Of a stretch of DNA of 64,000 bases, positions 51,302 to 59,628 are shown in pieces. Both the position numbers and the translations under genes were made by a program. The notes beneath the pieces are model-generated. The model searched no databases and had not been told where the DNA came from. It saw only the letters and a list, made by a program, of their open reading frames with translations. The stretch spans positions 281-64,280 of the forward strand of contig NZ_VTEX01000006.1 in the NCBI RefSeq assembly GCF_008180865.1, in the 5' to 3' direction. Numbering within the stretch: the stretch's first letter is position 1; every line of letters starts with the position of its first letter. This stretch comes from Rossellomorea aquimaris (lineage in GTDB: Bacteria > Bacillota > Bacilli > Bacillales > Bacillaceae_B).

Positions 51302-51459
51302 GTCTTCTAATCAAGCTACCTCCACTATGGGGTTTACATATCTACCAACTTTATGAAATTCCTTCCCTTTTTTCATTATTTTTTAATTAAACCTGACTAT
51401 AATCATGCTTGTAAAGATAAAATAACAAAAGGAATAGAACGTAGAAAGGATGAAGTTAT

Positions 51460-52701
51460 ATGGGATATTATGATTCGGATCATAATTCTGAAAGCCGGAG
51501 CAGGCAAAAGGGCAATCGGGGAGGAATGTTCCTTGCCGGGCTATTGGGAGTTGTACTTGGAGCAATCTTGGTTATTGTGGCGATTCCTCAGTTAACCAAC
51601 TTTGACATCTTACCATATTCAATTCAACCCGACGAGGATCTGAAAGAGACTGATGACGCTTATCATAATGGTGCCACTCAAAATGTTTCTGTCGATGTGA
51701 CAACGGATGTGACGAAGGCCGTAGAGAAAGCTGGAGACTCTGTTGTAGGAATCACGAATATCCAATCTCAAAGCTTCTGGGGACAGGGTGAAGGACAAAC
51801 CCAGGATCAACAGGCTGGTACAGGATCCGGGGTTATGTATAAGAAAGAAGGCAGTAAAGTCTATATTGTGACCAATAATCACGTGGTGGAAGGTGCAGAT
51901 CAGCTGGAAGTGACGCTTGCGGACGGGACTAAGGTGCCTGCTGAAATGCGTGGTGCGGATATCTGGACAGACCTGGCTGTAATCGAAATCGATGGAAGTA
52001 AAATCAAGAAAGATGACATTGCGGAGTTTGGAAATTCAGACAAGCTAAAAGCGGGAGAACCTGTTATTGCGATTGGTAACCCGCTAGGACTGCAATTTTC
52101 CGGCTCAGTGACACAGGGGGTTGTGTCAGGTGTGGAGAGAACGATTCCGGTCGATATTAACCAGGATGGAATGGAAGATTGGAATGCAGAAGTTCTGCAA
52201 ACTGATGCAGCCATCAATCCGGGGAACAGTGGTGGAGCGCTCATTAATATTTCCGGACAGTTAATTGGTATCAACTCCATGAAAATCGCACAGAGTGCAG
52301 TAGAAGGGATCGGACTTGCCATCCCGATCAACTATGCTCAGCCGATAATTGAAGACCTTGAGCAGTACGGTGAGGTCAAGCGCCCTGCAATGGGTGTGAC
52401 ACTTGAGGATGTGAATAAAATTTCTGCCTATCATCAGCAGGAAACATTGAAGCTTCCGAAAGAAATCAATTATGGTGTCATGATCAGACAAACCGTTCCC
52501 AATTCTCCAGCAGCCCAGGCCGGATTACAAGAGCTGGATGTGATTACGGAGCTTGACGGAGAGAAAATTGAAAATGTCATTGAGTTAAGAAAGCATCTTT
52601 ATAACAAGAAAGATGTAAACGATCAGATGAAAGTCACACTCTATCGAAATGGAGAAAAGAAAGAAGTAACCATGAAACTCACCGACGAGTCCAGATTATA
52701 G
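51460..52701 (+). CDS. htrC: Membrane-anchored serine protease HtrC (HtrA/DegP type)
   Basis: A 413-residue S1C protease anchored by one N-terminal helix (about 25-47). The catalytic triad is visible as NNHVVEGAD (His), WTDLAVIEID (Asp) and NPGNSGGALIN (Ser). A single C-terminal PDZ domain (about 300-395) contains SPAAQAGLQELDVITEL. HtrA-type proteases degrade misfolded envelope proteins. It follows the wal operon as B. subtilis YycK/HtrC does, with its own RBS and terminator on each side. Confidence 0.95.
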   Translation: MGYYDSDHNSESRSRQKGNRGGMFLAGLLGVVLGAILVIVAIPQLTNFDILPYSIQPDEDLKETDDAYHNGATQNVSVDVTTDVTKAVEKAGDSVVGITNIQSQSFWGQGEGQTQDQQAGTGSGVMYKKEGSKVYIVTNNHVVEGADQLEVTLADGTKVPAEMRGADIWTDLAVIEIDGSKIKKDDIAEFGNSDKLKAGEPVIAIGNPLGLQFSGSVTQGVVSGVERTIPVDINQDGMEDWNAEVLQTDAAINPGNSGGALINISGQLIGINSMKIAQSAVEGIGLAIPINYAQPIIEDLEQYGEVKRPAMGVTLEDVNKISAYHQQETLKLPKEINYGVMIRQTVPNSPAAQAGLQELDVITELDGEKIENVIELRKHLYNKKDVNDQMKVTLYRNGEKKEVTMKLTDESRL

Positions 52702-52714
52702 AATGTGGATAAGC

Positions 52715-52753
52715 AAAAAGCAGGAAGGCAAAGCGCCCTTTCCTGCTTTTTCT
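52715..52753 (+). terminator. Terminator after htrC
   Basis: AAAAAGCAGGAA (52715-52726) pairs with TTCCTGCTTTTT (52740-52751) around a loop that itself holds GGCAAAGCGCC. Confidence 0.92.
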
Positions 52754-52821
52754 TTACATGATATGATAACTGTGGATAAGTATATACTCTAAAATCAGAC
52801 CAAAGATTAGGAGGAAACGAC

Positions 52822-52980
52822 ATGATTTACTGCTGCTTAGAGCATGTAGAATTAGCGATGGATATTGTCGTCGATGAGCATGAGGTAGCGCCTCAACTGA
52901 CTGAGCTTTCTGAAGAAAAGAAGTTATCCACAACATGTGAATATTGTGGGAATAACGCAATATATATAGTGGCGAACTAA
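52822..52980 (+). CDS. CxxH/CxxC small protein (YyzF type)
   Basis: A 52-residue protein, too short for most gene callers, with a perfect AGGAGG 8 bases before its ATG. It starts MIYCCLEHVELAMD (Cys-x-x-His) and ends CEYCGNNAIYIVAN (Cys-x-x-Cys), a likely zinc site. Such CxxH/CxxC proteins lie between htrC and rlmH in many Bacilli; their function is unknown. One exact DnaA box is within its coding sequence. Confidence 0.88.
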   Translation: MIYCCLEHVELAMDIVVDEHEVAPQLTELSEEKKLSTTCEYCGNNAIYIVAN

Positions 52981-53044
52981 TATTCCCATACGATATGTGG
53001 AATGGATATGTGGATATGTGGATAAAGTCTGTGGATAACGTGTT

Positions 53045-53061
53045 TGTAAATTGTTTGTAAA
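53045..53061 (+). promoter_or_regulatory. WalR-type direct repeat just upstream of rlmH
   Basis: TGTAAA, five bases (TTGTT) and TGTAAA fit TGTWAH-N5-TGTWAH exactly, 13 bases before the chosen rlmH start and partly between DnaA boxes. Because the area is T/G/A-rich with many TGT words, a chance match is possible. Confidence 0.4.
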
Positions 53062-53074
53062 GTGAGTGTGGATA

Positions 53075-53554
53075 GTGAATATCACCATTGTAACGGTTGG
53101 TAAATTAAAAGAGAAATATTTAAAGCAAGGAATAGATGAATATGCAAAGCGCTTAGGTGCTTATGCAAAGATAGAAATCGTCGAGCTTGCCGACGAAAAA
53201 GCTCCGGAAGTGTTGAGTGATTCTGAAATGGAGCAAGTAAAAAATAAAGAAGGCGAACGAATCTTAGCTAAGATCTCTCCTGACCACCATGTCATTGCCC
53301 TGGCGATCCAAGGGAAAATGCGTTCATCGGAAGATCTCGCCGATAATCTGGACAAGCTTGCTACGTACGGGAAAAGCAAAGTGGCGTTTGTTATTGGTGG
53401 ATCACTTGGGTTGAGTGATGATGTGATCAAGAGATCTAATGAAACCCTTTCTTTTTCGAAGATGACTTTCCCCCATCAATTGATGCGGCTGATCCTGGTG
53501 GAGCAGATTTATCGTGCATTTCGGATTAATCGGGGTGAGCCGTACCATAAATAG
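53075..53554 (+). CDS. rlmH: 23S rRNA (pseudouridine-1915-N3) methyltransferase RlmH
   Basis: RlmH (159 aa) is a SPOUT methyltransferase acting on assembled 70S ribosomes. Typical features are [20 protein letters not shown], the SAM-site loop [13 protein letters not shown], and the C-terminal [17 protein letters not shown]. The GTG at 53075 matches the 159-residue B. subtilis length; the GTG at 53066 would add three residues. The start codon overlaps a DnaA-box-like sequence, and the RBS is weak (AAGTGAG). Confidence 0.95.
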   Translation: MNITIVTVGKLKEKYLKQGIDEYAKRLGAYAKIEIVELADEKAPEVLSDSEMEQVKNKEGERILAKISPDHHVIALAIQGKMRSSEDLADNLDKLATYGKSKVAFVIGGSLGLSDDVIKRSNETLSFSKMTFPHQLMRLILVEQIYRAFRINRGEPYHK

Positions 53555-53566
53555 AGGCAAAATAAA

Positions 53567-53616
53567 GGGTCAGACCCCCCAGTAAGTTAACGAACACTGG
53601 GGGACTGACCTTTTTT
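53567..53616 (+). terminator. GC-rich hairpin terminator after rlmH, repeat-like
   Basis: GGTCAG (53568-53573) pairs with CTGACC (53605-53610), and inside it CCCCCAGT pairs with ACTGGGGG around AAGTTAACGAAC. Six T follow. The same words in altered form recur at 54836-54885, which suggests a mobile terminator-like repeat. Confidence 0.85.
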
Positions 53617-53641
53617 ACTCTATTCAAAAATGAAATGAGCT

Positions 53642-54637
53642 TTACTTAGACACAGAAAAGCCTTCCTCATCTTTCACTGCATCTGCATACTCATCAAGCA
53701 GAGCACGAACCTCATCGGTGGATTCTGATTCCATCAGACGATTTCTCAGCTCACTCGCTCCCCGGAACCCGCGGACGTAAATCTTAAAGAAGCGGCGAAG
53801 CGGTTTGAATTGCCGTGGCTCGAGTTCTTCGGAGTATTTATCATGAAGATCGAGCTGCAGTCGCAGGAGATCGAGCAGTTCCTGGCTGGTATGCTCTTTC
53901 TTCTCTTTTTCGAAAGCGAACGGGTTATGGAAGATCCCCCGTCCGATCATAATTCCGTCCACGCCGTATTTCTCCGCAAGTTCAAGTCCCTTTTGGCGGT
54001 CAGGGATGTCGCCGTTGATCGTTAGTAATGTATCAGGGGCAATTTCATCACGTAGTTTCTTGATCTCCGGAATCAGTTCCCAGTGAGCATCAACGTCACT
54101 CATTTCCTTTTTGGTACGGAGGTGAATAGACAGATTAACAATATCCTGTTCCAACAGGTGCTTCAGCCAGTCGTGCCATTCCTCCACTTTGGTATAACCA
54201 AGACGGGTCTTCACACTGACGGGAAGTCCTCCCGCTTTGGCTGCCTGGATGATTTCCGCTGCTACATCCGGGCGGCGGATCAGGCCTGAGCCTTTCCCGT
54301 TTGCTGCGACATTGTGCACTGGGCAGCCCATATTGATATCAATTCCGCGAAAGCCCATTTTAGCCACACCGATACTCGTTTCACGGAAATATTCGGGCTT
54401 ATCCCCCCAAATGTGGGCGACGATCGGCTGTTCATCTGCAGTGAACGTAAGACGCCCGCGTACGCTGTCTTTCCCTTTCGGATGGCAGTAGCTTTCTGTA
54501 TTCGTAAACTCTGTAAAAAACACATCAGGTCTCGCCGCTTCACTCACGACATGACGGAAAACGACATCGGTCACGGCTTCCATCGGTGCGAGAACAAAAA
54601 ACGGCCGAGGCAACTCATGCCAAAAATTATCTTTCAT
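53642..54637 (-). CDS. tRNA-dihydrouridine synthase (Dus family)
   Basis: A 331-residue FMN-dependent Dus enzyme that reduces uridines in tRNA D-loops. The TIM barrel has [16 protein letters not shown] at the start, [20 protein letters not shown] with the catalytic Cys, SVKTRLGY, and the FMN-phosphate site [16 protein letters not shown]. The ATG at 54637 gives the usual [14 protein letters not shown] start, though AGGAAAGGG lies 12 bases away; an upstream start at 54670 lacks homology. It is convergent with rlmH and single. Confidence 0.93.
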   Translation of the reverse strand: MKDNFWHELPRPFFVLAPMEAVTDVVFRHVVSEAARPDVFFTEFTNTESYCHPKGKDSVRGRLTFTADEQPIVAHIWGDKPEYFRETSIGVAKMGFRGIDINMGCPVHNVAANGKGSGLIRRPDVAAEIIQAAKAGGLPVSVKTRLGYTKVEEWHDWLKHLLEQDIVNLSIHLRTKKEMSDVDAHWELIPEIKKLRDEIAPDTLLTINGDIPDRQKGLELAEKYGVDGIMIGRGIFHNPFAFEKEKKEHTSQELLDLLRLQLDLHDKYSEELEPRQFKPLRRFFKIYVRGFRGASELRNRLMESESTDEVRALLDEYADAVKDEEGFSVSK

Positions 54638-55020
54638 AATATATTTAAACCCTTTCCTTAAGGAAAACATGTTCCCAAAATTAAAAAGTAAAGTCCTTCA
54701 GTTTTATCCATTCCCAGTTAGACTGGATTTCAACCAGTATATACTTTAATAGTAAAAAGCGAAAAGTGCAAGGGGATGATACGTCGTGTTTTTTCATGAA
54801 TGAAAGAAAAACGATAAAAGATAGACGAAAAAAAGGTCGGTGGGCCAGCAAGCTAACGCTACGCGTACTGGGGACTGGCCATTTTTGCGAAAAAAAATCA
54901 TCCCATATAAGTGAAAATTTCACTCATTATAGTAAACAAAATCTGTAAAAAATTGCTATAATAATTCTTAAGGCAGCAGGGTAATTCCTGCATATTGAAT
55001 GAAGTAAAGGGGAGCGGCTA
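54638..55020. other. 383-base intergenic region between dus and yiaA
   Basis: It contains a degenerate GC-rich hairpin (listed separately) and AT-rich DNA on both sides. A possible promoter AAATTGCTATAATAATTC lies near 54953. Short reading frames here lack ribosome sites or homology and are not called. Confidence 0.5.
54835..54885 (+). repeat. Degenerate copy of the GGTC...CTGGCC hairpin repeat
   Basis: GGCCAG (54843-54848) pairs with CTGGCC (54875-54880), with flanking AAAAAAGGTCGG before and ATTTTTG behind. The words CAGCAAGCTAACG and TACTGGGGACTGGCC parallel CAGTAAGTTAACG and CACTGGGGGACTGACC in the rlmH terminator. Confidence 0.55.
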
Positions 55021-55491
55021 ATGTCTGAATTGAATGAAAACCCGTTAATGAAGAATGATGAAAAGAAACCAAAGATCAAGGTGGAAAGAAAAGAAGGGGA
55101 ACCGACTTCCGCATTTAAAGGGGCGAGTTGGGCAGCTTTGGTGGTAGGTGTTTCCGCTTATCTGATCGGCCTGTTCAATGCAGGAATGGAACTGAATGAG
55201 AAGGGATATTACTTTGCTGTATTGATATTCGGATTGTATGCAGCTGTATCCCTGCAAAAAGCAGTAAGGGACAAGGAAGAGGATATCCCTGTTTCGGGCA
55301 TCTATTACGGGCTCAGTTGGTTTGCAGTGATTGTAGCCATTTCCTTGATGGCGATCGGACTTTATAATGCCGGTAGTATCATCTTAAGCGAAAAAGGATT
55401 TTATGGTATGTCATTTGTTCTTAGCCTATTTGCGGCTATCACCATTCAGAAAAATATCCGGGATACGCAGGTGGCCAGGGAAAGAGATTAA
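55021..55491 (+). CDS. YiaA/YiaB-family membrane protein
   Basis: A 156-residue protein: a charged cytoplasmic N-terminus (about 35 residues) and four membrane helices arranged as two YiaAB repeats. The repeats show SYLIG-type glycines, FNAGMELNEKGYYFAVL and YNAGSIILSEKGFYGMSF. The family has no known function. The ATG is preceded by AAAGGGGAG. It is a single gene with a strong hairpin behind it. Confidence 0.85.
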   Translation: MSELNENPLMKNDEKKPKIKVERKEGEPTSAFKGASWAALVVGVSAYLIGLFNAGMELNEKGYYFAVLIFGLYAAVSLQKAVRDKEEDIPVSGIYYGLSWFAVIVAISLMAIGLYNAGSIILSEKGFYGMSFVLSLFAAITIQKNIRDTQVARERD

Positions 55492-55495
55492 TAAT

Positions 55496-55531
55496 GGGGG
55501 GGGGGCGGTACTGCTTGCAGTACTGCCCTTT
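55496..55531 (+). terminator. Hairpin terminator after yiaA with a G10 tract
   Basis: GGGCGGTACTGC (55503-55514) pairs with GCAGTACTGCCC (55517-55528), followed by TTT. A run of ten G (55496-55505) overlaps the 5' arm, which is unusual in this genome and prone to slippage. Confidence 0.75.
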
Positions 55532-55628
55532 GTCGTTTTAAACTTTCTCACCAAAACCCACACCTCCCCTCATCTCAAAGAATACTCTATTAGCAAAATT
55601 ATAAACAATATCTATAGAGGTGAGCACT

Positions 55629-56984
55629 GTGTACCATGATTCAGAATTTTTAAAAGGTCTTACGGGCGAAGTGGTGACTGTGAAGGATTCGGTTTATGAG
55701 GAGTCTCGACAGGAATGGAATCGTGCCATCAACAAGTTTCCGTTGGTGATTGTGTATTGTGAAAGAAAGCAGGATGTGGTGAATGCGATTTTTTGGGCAC
55801 GAAAGCGTTGTGTCAGTATCCGTATAAGGTCCGGTGGGCATCATTATGAAGGGTATTCTACCGGTGACTTGGTATTGGTCATCGATATCAGTCGATTGAA
55901 TGCATTGGAATTGGACAAGCAACGGAACATATTAAAAATAGAAGCGGGAGCAAAAAACACAGAAGTGTATGATCTGGTAGGATCCAATGGCTATGTTTTT
56001 CCCGGGGGAACATGTCCGACCGTTGGTGTGTCGGGCTATACGCTCGGCGGAGGTTGGGGATTTTCCAGCAGACTTTACGGGTTGGGGTGTGACAGTTTGA
56101 TCGAATTGGAACTGGTCAATTATCAAGGAAGGCTCATCAAGGCAAACAGAAATTGCAACTCCGATTTGTTCTGGGCATGCCGTGGTGCCGGCGGAGGTAA
56201 TTTTGGAGTAGTGGTAGGCATGACGTTTCAGCTGCCGGAACCTACAGAAAGCACCGTCACATTTGTGAGGTTCTTTTACGTAGGTACAACCAATGAGAAG
56301 CAGGCGCAAGTGATGAATGTTTGGCAGAATTGGTTACCAGGGCTTGATAATAGAATGACGGTTTCTGCAAGCTTTTATAATGAGGAAGGTGAAGGGCTCG
56401 GGATTTTTGCGTCTGGGTTCTTTTATGGCTCGGCAGAACATGCCAGGGAGATTTTACAACCTTTTGCAGAAGTGGAAGGGTTCCGTGTGGAGCTGGAGGA
56501 ATCATCCTTCCTTGAAGCAGTGAAAAAAGTGGAAGCGGCGTTTCCCCCATCTGAAAAATTCAAATCGACGGGCAGATTTGTCCAAAGGAGTTATTCGCTT
56601 TGTGAGCTTGAAAATATTGCAGGGCTAGTACAAGACCCTGCAGAAGGTTCTGTTTATGCAGCAGTTACCTTTTATGCACTCGGAGGACAGATCATGAATG
56701 TGGGAAAAAGGGATACGGCATTCTTCTACAGGGATGCAAGATATATTATGAGCGTTCAGTCCATTTGGACTGAGGATGCATCTGCAAAGGAAAACAGTAA
56801 GTGGGTTCGCGAGCGCTTTGAATATATTAAAAGAATTACGAAAGGATCTTATGTTAATTTCCCAATCAGCGATCTCAGAAACTATGAACAGAAGTACTTT
56901 GGAGGCAATGCAAAGAGGTTGGACAGGGTGAACAAAAAGTACGATCCCTTTAATGTGTTCAGGTTTCCCCAGGGGCTTAAATGA
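55629..56984 (+). CDS. Berberine-bridge-type FAD-linked oxidase
   Basis: A 451-residue BBE-family flavoprotein. The FAD-binding PCMH domain has IRSGGHHYEGYS, whose His (about 71) is the usual 8-alpha attachment site, and PGGTCPTVGVSGYTLGGG, whose Cys (about 129) would be the second covalent link. The C-terminal BBE motif is YDPFNVFRFPQ. Relatives in Bacillus include YgaK, YvdP/CotQ and YitY, which oxidise sugars or unknown alcohols. There is no signal peptide. The GTG at 55629 is 5 bases after AGAGGTGA; the GTG at 55620 overlaps that site. The substrate is unknown. Confidence 0.9.
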   Translation: MYHDSEFLKGLTGEVVTVKDSVYEESRQEWNRAINKFPLVIVYCERKQDVVNAIFWARKRCVSIRIRSGGHHYEGYSTGDLVLVIDISRLNALELDKQRNILKIEAGAKNTEVYDLVGSNGYVFPGGTCPTVGVSGYTLGGGWGFSSRLYGLGCDSLIELELVNYQGRLIKANRNCNSDLFWACRGAGGGNFGVVVGMTFQLPEPTESTVTFVRFFYVGTTNEKQAQVMNVWQNWLPGLDNRMTVSASFYNEEGEGLGIFASGFFYGSAEHAREILQPFAEVEGFRVELEESSFLEAVKKVEAAFPPSEKFKSTGRFVQRSYSLCELENIAGLVQDPAEGSVYAAVTFYALGGQIMNVGKRDTAFFYRDARYIMSVQSIWTEDASAKENSKWVRERFEYIKRITKGSYVNFPISDLRNYEQKYFGGNAKRLDRVNKKYDPFNVFRFPQGLK

Positions 56985-57136
56985 TCGGCGTGGGAAGAGA
57001 TTCCTATGTCGATATTTTTATTTACTAGGTTACCAAGTCTTTGAAAACGGACTTTGCACTTTTTTAAAAGCTCTAAATAGTATATAATTATCAGATAATG
57101 GTAGATATTTTGATCCCTGAATCATTATAATAGATT

Positions 57137-57249
57137 GTGGTATGGTTATAACAGAACAGGTGAGTTCCAGGGTGGCGCCTTGCTTTAAGTGAGACCCGAG
57201 CATGAGCGCTTACTCTTTTCTGAAAATATAAAGAGTAAGGAAGGTTATC
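57137..57249 (+). promoter_or_regulatory. Structured leader of mqo with competing helices
   Basis: CTTACTCTTT (57209-57218) pairs perfectly with AAAGAGTAAG (57230-57239), which includes part of the AAGGAAGG ribosome site of mqo. CGCTTA (57207-57212) can instead pair with TAAGTG (57186-57191), so the two helices exclude one another. A GGGT/ACCC pair and GGCGCC lie upstream. I do not recognise it as a known riboswitch class; the GGGTGGCGCC word is only superficially like a T-box antiterminator. Confidence 0.5.
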
Positions 57250-58752
57250 ATGAGCAGCATACAGAAAAAAACAGACGTTATTTTAATTGGTGCCGGAGTC
57301 ATGAGCGCGACTTTGGGATCTTTGCTGAAAGAGTTAGCACCGGAATGGGAAATCAAAGTGTTTGAGAAACTCGCAAGTGCAGGAGAAGAAAGTTCGAACG
57401 AATGGAATAATGCGGGTACGGGGCATGCTGCATTATGCGAGCTCAACTATACGTCCGAGAAATCTGACGGATCGATAGATATAAATAAAGCGGTAAAAAT
57501 CAATGAGCAGTTCCAACTTTCAAGACAGTTTTGGTCTTATCTTGTAAACAAAGATTTGATAGGTAATCCGCAAGACTTTATCATGCCTATACCTCATATG
57601 AGTATGGTCCAAGGGGAAAAAAATGTAGCGTTTTTGAAAAAACGATTGGAAGCGCTGTCAAGTAATCCCTTGTTTCAAGGGATGGAATTTTCCGATGACC
57701 CTGAAAAACTGAAGGAATGGATTCCGCTTATCATGGAAGGCCGTACATCGAATGAACCGATAGCGGCAACCAAAATCGACTCCGGGACGGACGTCAACTT
57801 CGGGGCTTTAACACGAATGATGTTTGACCACTTAAAGAGTAAAAATGTCGAGATGAACTACAAGCATAGTGTAAAGGATCTTAAACGTACCAGCGACGGG
57901 TCGTGGGAAGTCAAGGTGCAAAATATAGATAGCGGTCAAATCGAACACCACACGGCAAAATTTGTCTTTATCGGCGGTGGTGGCGGTAGTCTTCCTCTAC
58001 TGCAAAAAACCGGTATTCCAGAATCAAAACATATTGGAGGATTCCCGGTAAGCGGACTTTTTATGGTATGTAACAATCCGGAAGTAGTAGCGCAGCATCA
58101 TGCCAAAGTATATGGTAAAGCCAAGGTGGGGGCTCCTCCAATGTCCGTTCCTCATCTTGATACACGATATATCGATAACAAAAAATCGTTACTGTTTGGA
58201 CCGTTTGCCGGATTTTCGCCCAAGTTCTTAAAAACGGGATCAAATATGGATTTAATCGGTTCCGTAAAACCGAATAACGTCCTCACGATGCTCGCGGCAG
58301 GTGCCAAAGAGATGTCGTTGACCAAATATCTGATCCAGCAAGTGTTGTTGTCGAATGAAAAGCGCATGGAAGAACTGCGGGAGTTTATTCCTAATGCTAA
58401 ACTCGAGGATTGGGATATCGTAGTAGCCGGCCAACGTGTGCAGGTAATCAAAGATACTGAGGCAGGCGGGAAAGGAACACTTCAATTCGGTACGGAAGTG
58501 GTTAGTGCCGCTGATGGTTCGGTAGCTGCATTACTCGGTGCTTCCCCTGGAGCTTCTACTGCCGTTCACGTTATGCTTGAGTTATTTGAAAAATGCTTCC
58601 CGCAGCATATGAATGAGTGGGAACCAAAACTGAAAGAAATGATCCCTTCATTTGGGTTGTCACTAGTGGAAAACCCGGAGCTGTTTAAAGAAATTCATGC
58701 TTCAACAGCAGAGACGCTTGGTCTAAACGGGAAAGAGTTAGCTTACAGTTAA
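57250..58752 (+). CDS. mqo: Malate:quinone oxidoreductase
   Basis: Mqo (500 aa) is a peripheral membrane FAD enzyme that oxidises malate to oxaloacetate and passes electrons to quinone, an alternative to NAD-malate dehydrogenase. The FAD motif is [37 protein letters not shown] is diagnostic, and [18 protein letters not shown] and [15 protein letters not shown] complete the family pattern. Length is normal. It stands alone with its own structured leader and terminator; B. subtilis lacks an Mqo of this kind in this place. Confidence 0.97.
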   Translation: MSSIQKKTDVILIGAGVMSATLGSLLKELAPEWEIKVFEKLASAGEESSNEWNNAGTGHAALCELNYTSEKSDGSIDINKAVKINEQFQLSRQFWSYLVNKDLIGNPQDFIMPIPHMSMVQGEKNVAFLKKRLEALSSNPLFQGMEFSDDPEKLKEWIPLIMEGRTSNEPIAATKIDSGTDVNFGALTRMMFDHLKSKNVEMNYKHSVKDLKRTSDGSWEVKVQNIDSGQIEHHTAKFVFIGGGGGSLPLLQKTGIPESKHIGGFPVSGLFMVCNNPEVVAQHHAKVYGKAKVGAPPMSVPHLDTRYIDNKKSLLFGPFAGFSPKFLKTGSNMDLIGSVKPNNVLTMLAAGAKEMSLTKYLIQQVLLSNEKRMEELREFIPNAKLEDWDIVVAGQRVQVIKDTEAGGKGTLQFGTEVVSAADGSVAALLGASPGASTAVHVMLELFEKCFPQHMNEWEPKLKEMIPSFGLSLVENPELFKEIHASTAETLGLNGKELAYS

Positions 58753-58777
58753 TGTCGTGAAAACCTAAATATATTTG

Positions 58778-58810
58778 AAATAAACCCAAGCTTATGGCTT
58801 GGGTTTATTT
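58778..58810. terminator. Terminator after mqo
   Basis: AAATAAACCCAAGC (58778-58791) pairs perfectly with GCTTGGGTTTATTT (58797-58810). It can work on both strands and faces the convergent gene at 58876. Confidence 0.85.
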
Positions 58811-58875
58811 CGTGTATTCTATCAGAATTCCATCTGTACATAGAAAAACCTGTAAATGAACAAATCACGAAATGT

Positions 58876-59367
58876 CTAACACCAAACAATGATTCTATAA
58901 GGAGTGGTTTGAGCAGGTATACTCATCGTGGCGGGACCATAGATCACGATCAGATTCCGGTTGCCAGGGTACTTTGAAAAGGATTGTCCGTTGGTCAATA
59001 CCATTTGAGTATAGGGGGATAGATTTAACCTTAGCATGCCATCGCTGCTCTCCAACTGTGAGTTGAAATAATCAACCTTTACATTTTGAGATGAACTTTC
59101 CTTTACCATGACAAGTGCACGAAATTGTGGTGGATAAATAAGAGGAACAGGAGCGTTCCTATCATAATATCCCGTTACCCTATCCCCTACAGCCATCATT
59201 ACATGGTCCACAAAATATGTGGTTGGTGACACGACAAAATTCACCGAACCACCTGCTCCATCTTCTACAGATATTAATTTATAACAGCCTTCCCCTTCTC
59301 CATTTTGTCCTGTCATAAAATCACTGATCATGGTGATGGTACCATAAAAAGACATGAAATTTACCAT
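58876..59367 (-). CDS. Conserved hypothetical protein, 163 aa
   Basis: A soluble protein without signal peptide or membrane helix. It starts MVNFMSFYGTITMISDFMTG after GGAGG. A region with GDRVTGYYDRNAPVPLIYPP and later LNLSPYTQMVLTNGQSF and RNLIVIYGPATMSIPAQTTP looks like beta-strand/OB-like repeats. The pattern of a metal- or nucleic-acid-binding small beta protein cannot be proven. I have a sense that related proteins occur across Bacillus, but no name or function. It is convergent with mqo and single. Confidence 0.75.
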   Translation of the reverse strand: MVNFMSFYGTITMISDFMTGQNGEGEGCYKLISVEDGAGGSVNFVVSPTTYFVDHVMMAVGDRVTGYYDRNAPVPLIYPPQFRALVMVKESSSQNVKVDYFNSQLESSDGMLRLNLSPYTQMVLTNGQSFSKYPGNRNLIVIYGPATMSIPAQTTPYRIIVWC

Positions 59368-59628
59368 GCGAATCCTCCATTCATTATTGAATTGAATGGT
59401 CCGGTATTGAAATTATGCTTTCCCTGCAAATCTACGAATAAGCCGATGAAAAACATACAACCCTCAACACAATATAGTTTTATGATAAAGAGATTATCAC
59501 ACAAAGTGAAAAATAATTTCTTTCTTCTTTTGTAAAGATTTCATGAAGAAAGCCCTGTTATAGAGGATTTTCCGGTGGCATCTAAGAATGTATACCTCTA
59601 AACAGGTTTCTTTAAAGGGGGGTCAAAC

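Larger units (their letters stand above)
52704..53075. promoter_or_regulatory. Dense DnaA-box cluster upstream of rlmH
   Basis: Exact TTATCCACA boxes in either orientation lie at 52704-52712, 52771-52779, 52924-52932, 53017-53025 and 53030-53038. Near matches are TGTGGATAT (53009-53017) and TGTGGATAG (53067-53075). The last three or four are almost contiguous. From memory, the yydA (rlmH)-yycS region is one of the DnaA-binding clusters outside oriC in B. subtilis, so the location is conserved. Confidence 0.85.

Noticed and set aside
51900..52331. 143-residue minus-strand frame inside htrC
   Set aside because: Antisense shadow of the protease domain, with no RBS or homology.
54766..54948. 60-residue frame in the dus-yiaA gap
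   Set aside because: It runs through the degenerate hairpin repeat and AT-rich DNA, with no recognisable protein features.
55994..56008. Noc-binding-site-like TTTTCCCGGGGGAA in the FAD oxidase gene
   Set aside because: It matches the ATTTCCCGGGAAAT consensus on one half only, and the other half has two or more mismatches.
57165..57200. T-box antiterminator upstream of mqo
   Set aside because: GGGTGGCGCC only partly fits the AGGGTGGNACCGCG core, there is no intrinsic terminator after it, and mqo is not an amino-acid gene.
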